From CAYXOX01 sp964466745 (GTDB taxonomy: Bacteria; Pseudomonadota; Alphaproteobacteria; Rhodobacterales; Rhodobacteraceae): a stretch of 7,017 nt of DNA. Shown piece after piece: positions 1 to 5,103 of the stretch. The stretch is from positions 1-7,017 of the forward strand of contig CAYXOX010000156.1 of the NCBI GenBank assembly GCA_964466745.1, written 5' to 3'. Position 1 is the first letter of the stretch, and each line of letters begins with the position of its first letter. The notes below the pieces were generated by a model. That model was given only the letters and a program-made list of their open reading frames with translations, was not told the origin of the DNA and searched no databases. The position numbers and the translations under genes are program-made.

Positions 1-327
1 CGCGCACGGTGTGCCCCGGCCCCTTGGGCGCCATCATGATGACGTCCACGCCCGCCTTCGGCTCGATCAGGCCGAAATGCACGTTGAGCCCGTGGGCGAA
101 GGCGATGGCGGCACCTTCGCGGATGTTGTCGTGCACGTGCTTGCGATAGGTCTCCGCCTGCAGCTCGTCGGGCATCGTGAACATCATCAGGTCGCACCAG
201 GCGGCGGCCTCGGCAATGCCCATGACCTCGAGCCCCTCGCCCTTGGCCTTCGCCGCCGAGGGCGAGCCTTCGCGGAGGGCAACCACAAGGTTCTTGGCGC
301 CGCTGTCGCGCAGGTTCAGCGCATGGG
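1..327 (-). CDS. ilvC: Ketol-acid reductoisomerase, internal fragment
   Basis: Translating the minus strand gives 108 uninterrupted residues beginning HALNLRDSGAKN and containing MPDELQAE, AIAFAHGLNVHFGLIEP, and APKGPGHTVR at the window edge. These are hallmark blocks of the N-terminal Rossmann domain of IlvC, the NADPH- and Mg-dependent enzyme that isomerises and reduces acetolactate or acetohydroxybutyrate in valine, leucine and isoleucine synthesis in the cytoplasm. Compared with the usual class I protein, about 30 N-terminal residues, including the GYGSQG nucleotide-binding loop, fall in or beyond the N gap, and the C-terminal two thirds lie outside the window. The fragment has no internal stop, so the gene is probably intact in the genome and only the assembly is broken. 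It is divergent from the Lrp/AsnC gene at 526, a sensible pairing because Lrp-family proteins often control branched-chain amino acid genes; that regulatory link is inferred. Confidence 0.94.
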
Positions 328-337
328 NNNNNNNNNN
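328..337. other. Assembly gap (10 Ns)
   Basis: Ten consecutive Ns interrupt ilvC at about codon 31. If the gap were truly 10 bases, the gene would have no room for its first 30 codons: the sequence right of the gap does not encode the missing IlvC N-terminus on the minus strand. The real gap is therefore at least about 90 bases plus a 5' leader, or the two contigs are joined at a gap of unknown size. Confidence 0.97.
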
Positions 338-360
338 GTCATTAACTGTAAAGCCAATAT

Positions 361-391
361 TTGCGTATATTGATCATATCGCTGATTATAC
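361..391 (+). promoter_or_regulatory. Candidate promoter with a dyad between -35 and -10
   Basis: TTGCGT at 361-366 and GATTAT at 384-389 are separated by 17 bases, resembling a sigma70 -35/-10 pair reading toward the regulator at 526. The spacer contains TGATCA (371-376) flanked by arms GCG-T-ATAT (363-370) and ATATCGC (376-382), an inverted repeat perfect except for one extra T. A protein bound there would block RNA polymerase, as expected for autorepression by an Lrp/AsnC-type regulator. The 5' untranslated region would be about 130 bases. Promoter matches are moderate and no transcription start is known; the site could also act on the divergent ilvC. Confidence 0.4.
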
Positions 392-484
392 GGTCTTCCT
401 CCGTCCCGGGTTTCGATGGAGCGGGAGAATGGCCGGAGCCGTGCGGCAGTTCCAGAATGAACTGTTGCAAGATCAGCTTCGATT

Positions 485-527
485 GCGAATATTCATCCTC
501 AGAAGAAAGGCTCTGCGAAGTATTCAT
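485..527 (+). repeat. Short direct repeat GCGAA(G)TATTCAT before the regulator start
   Basis: GCGAATATTCAT at 485-496 recurs as GCGAAGTATTCAT at 515-527, 30 bases apart, differing by one inserted G. The first copy includes the palindrome GAATATTC (487-494); the second ends on the start codon of the Lrp/AsnC gene. An AT-rich, palindromic, repeated element spaced by about three helical turns is a reasonable autoregulatory binding site for an oligomeric Lrp-family protein, but no function is shown by sequence alone. Confidence 0.4.
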
Positions 528-981
528 GCTTGACGACACGGACCGCAGGCTGCTGCGCTACCTCCAGGACGATCCCGCCCAGCCGGCAGCCCGGCTGGCC
601 GAGCGGGCGCGCATGACGCCTGCCGCCGCGTGGCGACGGCTGGAAAAGCTGCGCGCGCGCGGCATCCTGCGCGGCCAGCACGCGGTGATCGACTGGCGGG
701 CGCTGGGTTATGCCGTCGAGGTCTCGCTGCGGGTGACGCTCGACAAGGCCGCCCCCCGCGCCTTCGAGGAGTTCCTCGCCGCAGCCAGGGAGGTGCCTGA
801 AGTCACCGAGATCCAGACCTTCCTCGGCCGGGTGGACGCAAGGCTGGTGGTGATTGCCCGCGACATGGCGCACTACCGGGATCTCTACCGCGACCGGATC
901 CTGACGCTGCCCCGCATCGCCGATATCGAGGCCCTGATGACCGTGGCCGAGATCAAGCCCGCGGGGCCGCTACCGATATGA
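526..981 (+). CDS. Lrp/AsnC family transcriptional regulator (first of two)
   Basis: The 151-residue product has the standard Lrp/AsnC layout and length. An N-terminal winged helix-turn-helix (about residues 3-50: DDTDRRLLRYLQDD, then TPAAAWRRLEKLRARGIL as recognition helix and wing) is followed by an effector-binding RAM/AsnC domain (about 65-145), with PEVTEIQTFLGRVDARLVV and ILTLPRIADIE matching the family's core strands. The start at 526 is chosen because MLDDTDRRLL matches the usual family N-terminus; the frame stays open upstream, but that stretch (CEYSSSEERLCEVF) is not family-like. Ribosome binding is weak: AGAAAGG ends 15 bases before the ATG. Such proteins form dimers or octamers that bind DNA in response to amino acids. 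Position opposite ilvC suggests a branched-chain amino acid or related effector, an inference. It resembles the next gene closely, down to the C-terminal GPL. Confidence 0.9.
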   Translation: MLDDTDRRLLRYLQDDPAQPAARLAERARMTPAAAWRRLEKLRARGILRGQHAVIDWRALGYAVEVSLRVTLDKAAPRAFEEFLAAAREVPEVTEIQTFLGRVDARLVVIARDMAHYRDLYRDRILTLPRIADIEALMTVAEIKPAGPLPI

Positions 982-1012
982 ACCGCGCCGCGCACCCGCC
1001 GCGGCGGCTCCG

Positions 1013-1037
1013 GTTTGCGCGGACCTCCGTCGCAAAC
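1013..1037 (+). terminator. Candidate terminator hairpin after the first regulator
   Basis: Arms GTTTGCGCGG (1013-1022) and CCGTCGCAAAC (1027-1037) pair through 10 base pairs with one bulged T (1030) and a 4-base loop. It begins 32 bases after the stop codon. A T run (1063-1067) lies 25 bases further on rather than directly behind the stem, so this is not a classical intrinsic terminator; it could instead be an operator or an mRNA 3' end stabiliser. Confidence 0.4.
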
Positions 1038-1070
1038 TGCGGCGGAACTGTAAGAATGAGTATTTTTCCT

Positions 1071-1115
1071 AGATGAAGAAGACGCAGGCATGATCATGTC
1101 CGCTTCCCTTCATCT
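1071..1115 (+). promoter_or_regulatory. Nested dyad, candidate operator for the second regulator
   Basis: Three inverted elements share nearly the same centre (about 1093). The innermost is the perfect 10-base palindrome CATGATCATG (1089-1098); then GAAG (1075-1078) opposes CTTC (1103-1106); the outer arms AGATGAAG (1071-1078) and CTTCATCT (1108-1115) are exact inverted copies. The whole 45-base dyad sits 85 bases before the start codon of the second Lrp/AsnC gene. Its centre shares TGATCAT(A/G)TC with the dyad upstream of the first regulator. A transcript of it could also fold into a stem. An Lrp/AsnC operator is the most economical reading, but is inferred. Confidence 0.5.
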
Positions 1116-1199
1116 TGGCGGAAATGCTCCGGGGAGCGCGAGGGGCTGGCCCCTCGCAGCAACGGCTCCCCACTCGCACGCGCCGGACGGTGCAGGCCG

Positions 1200-1658
1200 A
1201 TGACGGCGCCCCGCGACTCGATCGACCGCGCGCTGCTCGCCGCCCTCCAGAAGGATGCGACGCAGAACGCCGGGGCCCTCGGCCGGCGCCTCGGCCTCAG
1301 CCAACCGGCGACATGGCGCCGGATCCGGCGGCTTCGGGACGGCGGCGTTCTCGCCGGGCAGCGCCTCGATCTCGATCTCGAGGCGATGGGATTCGGCGTC
1401 ACCGTGTTTCTCGGGCTGAAGCTCTCGGCGCGCGGCCGCGTGAGCCTCGAGGATTTCGAGCGCGCCGTGAGCGCCATTCCCGAGGTGCAGAGCGTCCACC
1501 TGGTTCTGGGGCTCTACGACTACCGGCTCAGGGTCGTCGCCCGCGATCTCGCGGATTTCGAACGTATCCTCCGGCGCCGGATCATGACCCTTCCGGGCGT
1601 GGGCGAGCTCGAATCCAACGTGCTCCTCTCCGAGGAGCGGCGCCCCGGCCCGCTCTAG
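1200..1658 (+). CDS. Lrp/AsnC family transcriptional regulator (second of two)
   Basis: The 152-residue product has an N-terminal winged helix-turn-helix (DSIDRALLAALQKD at 6-19; LSQPATWRRIRRLRDGGVL at 33-51) and a C-terminal RAM ligand-binding domain (about 65-145) with PEVQSVHLVLGLYDYRLRVVARD and IMTLPGVGELES. ATG 1200 is the first start in this open frame and gives family-typical length, though no good Shine-Dalgarno sequence precedes it. It aligns without large gaps to the upstream regulator (shared AWRR/TWRR, GQ, PEV, D.RL.V.ARD, TLP), so the pair probably arose by old duplication or belongs to a two-subunit system; mixed oligomers are possible but unproven. The 218-base spacer with its own dyad suggests separate transcription. 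Target genes are not identifiable here; the aminotransferase that follows on the same strand and ilvC are the obvious candidates. Confidence 0.9.
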   Translation: MTAPRDSIDRALLAALQKDATQNAGALGRRLGLSQPATWRRIRRLRDGGVLAGQRLDLDLEAMGFGVTVFLGLKLSARGRVSLEDFERAVSAIPEVQSVHLVLGLYDYRLRVVARDLADFERILRRRIMTLPGVGELESNVLLSEERRPGPL

Positions 1659-1659
1659 T

Positions 1660-1672
1660 CCCGGCACCCGGG
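1660..1672 (+). terminator. Short hairpin directly after the second regulator
   Basis: CCCGG (1660-1664), loop CAC, CCGGG (1668-1672) begins one base after the stop codon, and a second GC inverted pair (CCGCA 1681-1685 with TGCGG 1696-1700) follows. There is no T run. In DNA this GC-rich such short stems occur by chance, so a terminator role is only possible. The rest of 1659-1871 shows no gene and no clear promoter. Confidence 0.25.
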
Positions 1673-1871
1673 CAGCTGCGCCGCACCCGCGCGGATGCGG
1701 GCAAACGGGGGGCGGACGCGGGCGCCGATCGTGGCGGTTGTTTCCGATCCGCGCCAGGCCGGCACTCCCGGGCGGCGTCTTGCCATGCGTGCGGGGCTCT
1801 CGCGTCATGGTGCAGGCTCATCCGGCGGGCTATCTCACTGCGGCAAGGCGCATGAAGAGGAGATCAGCCCG

Positions 1872-2999
1872 ATGCCCGCACTGCTCGACACCGTGGATCC
1901 CGATGGGCTTCTCGAATACTCAGTCGTCTTCACCGACCGCTCGCTCAACCACATGAGTGCCGCGTTTCAGGAGGTGATGCGCGACATCTCCGCCATGCTC
2001 AAGGAGGTCTACCACGCCGATGCCGTTGCCCTCGTGCCCGGCGGCGGCTCGTACGCCATGGAGGCCGTGGCGCGCCAGTTCGCAACGGGCGGCAAGGCCG
2101 TGGTGGTGCGGAACGGCTGGTTCTCCTACCGCTGGAGCCAGATCTTCGAAGCCGGCGGCATCCCCGCCGAAGCCCATGTGCTCAAGGCGCGCCGCACCGG
2201 TAACGAGCCCGACGCGCCCTTCGCCCCGGCGCCCATCGAGGAGGTCGAGGCGCGCATCGCCGAGGTCCAGCCCGACGTGGTGTTCGCCCCGCATGTGGAG
2301 ACCTCCGCCGGCGTGATCCTGCCCGACGCCTACCTGAAGCGCATGGCCGCGGCCGCCCATGCCGCCGGAGCGCTGATGGTGCTCGACTGCGTCGCCTCCG
2401 GCTGCGCCTGGGTCGAGATGGAGGCAACCGGCGTCGACGTGCTGATCTCGGCGCCCCAGAAGGGCTGGTCGGCGTCGCCCTCGGCCGGCCTCGTCATGAT
2501 GAGCCCGCGCGCGAAGGCGCGGCTCGCACAGACGCGCTCCACCAGCTTCGCGCTGGATCTCGCCAAATGGGCCCAGATCATGGAGGCCTACGAGAACGGG
2601 GGGCATGCTTACCACGCGACCATGCCCACCGACGCGCTGCGCGCCTTCCGCGACACGATGAAGGAAACCCGCGCCATGGGCTGGGATGCCCTTGCCGAGG
2701 CGCAGTGGGAGCTTGGCCGCGGGGTACGCGCAAGCCTGGCCGCGCGCGGCATCCGCTCGGTGGCGGCCGAGGGTTACGGCGCCCCCGGCGTCGTCGTCGC
2801 CTACACCGACGATCCGGCGGTGAAATCCGGAGCGAGGTTCGCCGCCGAGGGCGTCCAGATCGCCGCCGGGGTGCCGCTGGAATGCGACGAACCCGCGAGC
2901 TTCCAGACGTTCCGGCTGGGGCTCTTCGGGCTCGACAAGCTGAAGGATCCCGCCGCCGCGGTGGCCCGCCTCGACCGGGCGCTCGACGCCGTCTTCTGA
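1872..2999 (+). CDS. Class V PLP-dependent aminotransferase (alanine/serine-glyoxylate type)
   Basis: The 375-residue product is full length for the alanine-glyoxylate/serine-glyoxylate/2-aminoethylphosphonate aminotransferase group (fold type I, class V). Visible signatures are VPGGGSYAMEAV (55-66, cofactor phosphate region), HVETSAG (141-147), LDCVAS (171-176, with Asp172 expected against the pyridine nitrogen), APQKGW with Lys197 as the likely Schiff-base lysine, YHATMPTDAL (247-256), and FRLGLFG with Arg348 as the likely substrate-carboxylate ligand. The start at 1872 has a strong ribosome site (GAGGAG at 1857-1862) and the conserved N-terminus LEYSVVFTDRSLNHMS follows; the open frame upstream is not family-like. 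It is a cytosolic enzyme moving an amino group between an amino acid and a 2-oxoacid such as glyoxylate or pyruvate; the true substrate cannot be read from sequence. The adjacent Lrp/AsnC genes are plausible regulators. Confidence 0.92.
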   Translation: MPALLDTVDPDGLLEYSVVFTDRSLNHMSAAFQEVMRDISAMLKEVYHADAVALVPGGGSYAMEAVARQFATGGKAVVVRNGWFSYRWSQIFEAGGIPAEAHVLKARRTGNEPDAPFAPAPIEEVEARIAEVQPDVVFAPHVETSAGVILPDAYLKRMAAAAHAAGALMVLDCVASGCAWVEMEATGVDVLISAPQKGWSASPSAGLVMMSPRAKARLAQTRSTSFALDLAKWAQIMEAYENGGHAYHATMPTDALRAFRDTMKETRAMGWDALAEAQWELGRGVRASLAARGIRSVAAEGYGAPGVVVAYTDDPAVKSGARFAAEGVQIAAGVPLECDEPASFQTFRLGLFGLDKLKDPAAAVARLDRALDAVF

Positions 3000-3012
3000 T
3001 CGGTCCGTGCCA

Positions 3013-3090
3013 GCGGGGGCGGGCAGGCCCGGCCATTGCCCCCGCGCCTTCACCTGCCCGCACGCGGCGCGCAGCGGCAGGGCCGCGCCG
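3013..3090. terminator. GC-rich hairpins in the convergent spacer
   Basis: Between the aminotransferase stop (2999) and the end of the minus-strand gene (3204), two stems stand out: GCGGGGGC (3013-3020) with GCCCCCGC (3038-3045), and CGGCGCG (3065-3071) with CGCGCCG (3084-3090). Inverted repeats between converging genes often end transcription from both sides. No T runs accompany them, so Rho-dependent ending or simple GC bias remain possible. The rest of 3091-3203 holds nothing recognisable. Confidence 0.35.
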
Positions 3091-3203
3091 GCACCGCCGA
3101 AGAGCGCGCCGGGGGCTTTGTGCAACCTCGAAGCCGGAACGCGACCTTGCCGCGGCCCCACGCCCAAGCCGGCCTTTACGCGAGGCCCGCGCTCGGCGAA
3201 GCT

Positions 3204-3698
3204 CTACCGGAACGGATACATCCAGGGGCGGTAGTCCTCGACGAGCACATGGGCCTTCTCGATCTCCTCCGGCGTCATCTTCTTGACCACCTCTTCCATC
3301 GAGATCGCGGCATCGGGATCGCCGCCGATGGCCGAGAGCGTGTACCACATGTAGGCGCGCACGAGATCGGGCGCGGGCATGCCGAGGCCGATCTCGTAGT
3401 ACCACCCCACGCCGGACTGGGCGCCGGGATGCCCCTTCATCGCCGCTCGCAGGTACCATTCGAACGCGCGCTGGTAGTCCTGCTCGACGCCGAGCCCGAG
3501 CGCATGGATGACGCCGATCCACTCCTCGGCCTCCGCGTTTCCCGAGCGCGCCGCGGGAAGAAAGGCCTCGAGCGCTTCCTCGAAACGGCCGGCCTCGAGA
3601 TGGTCGCGCGCCTCCTCCAGTTCGGCCGTGGCCACGCCCGCGCCCAGAATGCAGCAGGTGAAAAGCGCGAGCCCGCATGCCAGAGGCGCGGGCCTCAT
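3204..3698 (-). CDS. Exported Sel1-like (TPR-related) repeat protein
   Basis: The 164-residue product starts with a classical Sec signal peptide (MRPAPLACGLALFTCCILGA, then GVATA before ELEEA, an AxA cleavage site near residue 25). The mature part contains tandem helix pairs of the Sel1/TPR type: roughly 36-68 (AGRFEEALEAFLPAARSGNA), 69-104 (GLGVEQDYQRAFEWYLRAA, KGHPGAQ) and 105-135 (GLGMPAPDLVRAYMWYTLSA, GGDPDA). It ends with a charged helix and an aromatic tail, DYRPWMYPFR. ATG at 3698 is preceded on the minus strand by AAGAAGG at a suitable distance. Sel1 proteins are usually scaffolds for protein-protein contacts; here the site would be periplasmic. Its partner is unknown. It is arranged head to head, with 5' overlap, with the di-heme peroxidase gene, so shared control is plausible but not shown. 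The start codon and signal peptide are firm; the function is not. Confidence 0.85.
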   Translation of the reverse strand: MRPAPLACGLALFTCCILGAGVATAELEEARDHLEAGRFEEALEAFLPAARSGNAEAEEWIGVIHALGLGVEQDYQRAFEWYLRAAMKGHPGAQSGVGWYYEIGLGMPAPDLVRAYMWYTLSAIGGDPDAAISMEEVVKKMTPEEIEKAHVLVEDYRPWMYPFR

Positions 3699-5015
3699 GC
3701 CCGCGGCCTTCTTGCTTGCCTTGCCCTGGCCGTGTTCCCCGTCATGCCGTCCCTCGCGGCGGAAGACCTCCGCCTCGATCCGCAGGATTTCCACCCTTTC
3801 GATCCGGCGCAAGCCCGAATCGGGCAGTTGCTGTTCTACGACAAGATTCTCTCGGGCAATCGAAACATCTCCTGCGGCACCTGCCATCACCATGATTTTG
3901 CCGGCACCGACGGGCTGAGCCTCGGCATCGGCGAAGGCGGCGAAGGCGTGGGCCCGGAACGGACCACGGGCACCGGCCGCGACCGGATCCCGAAGCGCAT
4001 CTCGCGCAACGCACCCGCGCTGTGGAACCTCGGGCACCGCGAGGTCGAGACACTCTTTCACGACGGGCGTCTCTCCGTCTCCGATCTCTTCGGCAACGGG
4101 TTCAACTCGCCGGCGGAAGAGTGGCTGCCGCGGGGCCTCGAAACCGTACTCGCCGCGCAGGCGCTCTTCCCGCTCACCGCGCAGTTCGAGATGGCCGGAA
4201 ACCCCCGCGAAAACGAGATCGCCGGTGCCGTTCACGACAGGATCGACAGGGCCTGGCCGATCCTTGCCAAGCGCGTGCGCACCATCCCCGCCTACGGAGA
4301 GATGTTCGTGGAGGCGTTCGATCATGTCGACGCGCCCGAGGAGGTGACGATCGTCGAGATCGGCAACGCCCTCGCCGCCTTCATCGGCACGGAATGGCAG
4401 AGCCACGACAGCCCCTGGGACGATTGGCTGCGCGAAGGCGTGCCGCTGCCGGATTCTGCCGAACGCGGCCGGCAGCTTTTCTTCGGCAGGGCCGCCTGCG
4501 CCTCCTGCCACTCCGGGCCGCTCTTCACCGATCACAGCTTTCACGCGCTGGGTCTGCCGCCCTTCGGGCCCGGGCGGATGCGGGATTTCGACCCCTATGC
4601 CCGCGACGTCGGCCGGATGGGCGAAAGCAACCGGCTCGAGGACGCCTACCGCTTCCGCACGCCAAGCCTGCGCAATGTCGCGCTCACGGCACCCTACGGG
4701 CACAACGGGGCCTATCCGACGCTGGAGGGCATCATTGCCCACCATGCCGATCCGATGGCCGCGCGCGCGGCCTGGCGGCCCGAGATGGCCCGGCTGCCGG
4801 AGGCGCCCTGGCTCGCCGCCATCGATTTCGTGGTCTGGCAGGACACGGCCGAGATGGCGCGCCAGGCAAGGGCGCTCGATATCGAGCCGGTACCGCTCTC
4901 GCCCGCCGAGATTGCTGACCTCGTGGCCTTTCTCGAAGCGCTCACCGGCGCCACCGCGCAGGCCACGCCGCTTGGCAGGCCGGAGGCGGTGCCGAGCGGC
5001 CTGCCGGTGGATTGA
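3697..5015 (+). CDS. Di-heme cytochrome c peroxidase / MauG-family protein, 5' end probably frameshifted
   Basis: From about 3705 to 5015 one frame encodes LLACLALAVFPVMPSLAA (signal-peptide core and AxA-like site) and then about 417 residues of a bacterial di-heme peroxidase. Two c-type heme sites are visible: CGTCH (3873-3887) and CASCH (4497-4511). Other family blocks are IGQLLFYDKILSGNRNISC, LFHDGRLS, FEMAGNP.ENE, and TPSLRNVALTAPYGHNGAYPTLEG near the C-terminus. Such enzymes reduce peroxide in the periplasm with electrons from small cytochromes, or oxidise protein residues (MauG). The start is unresolved: in this frame the available starts are ATG 3600 (implausibly long N-region), GTG 3732 and ATG 3744 (both destroy the signal peptide). 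A natural N-terminus, MPAAFLLAL from ATG 3697 or earlier from GTG 3658, lies in the neighbouring frame and would join if one base were added near 3723. The coordinates given therefore span a shift. Confidence 0.85.
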
Positions 5016-5103
5016 CGGGTCCGGCGCGTTTGCCCCGAGGCATCCAGCCCGTTGGACAGACCCGCAGCGCCACGCTAGCTAACCTTTGCAGGAGGTGTTC
5101 CAG

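Noticed and set aside
342..539. Minus-strand open frame of 65 residues between ilvC and the first regulator, possibly a leader peptide
   Set aside because: No recognisable domain, no good ribosome site, and its start overlaps the start of a well-supported regulator. The run of branched-chain codons expected of an ilv leader peptide is absent.
1920..3167. Long minus-strand open frame (415 codons) opposite the aminotransferase
   Set aside because: Antisense shadow: its composition is His/Gly/Arg-rich as expected from GC-rich third positions, and the plus strand has clear PLP-enzyme motifs.
3036..3600. N-terminal extension of the peroxidase from ATG 3036
   Set aside because: This part is antisense to the Sel1-repeat gene, has no family similarity, and would place about 220 residues ahead of the signal peptide.
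3699..4745. N-terminal extension of the Sel1-repeat protein, since the minus frame stays open to 4745
   Set aside because: The extension is antisense to heme motifs of the peroxidase and would bury the clear signal peptide beginning at 3698.
5052..5081. Promoter before the hydroxylase (TTGGAC at 5052-5057)
   Set aside because: The -35-like hexamer is fair, but 17-18 bases downstream there is only CTAGCT/TAGCTA, a poor -10. Not strong enough to list as a site.
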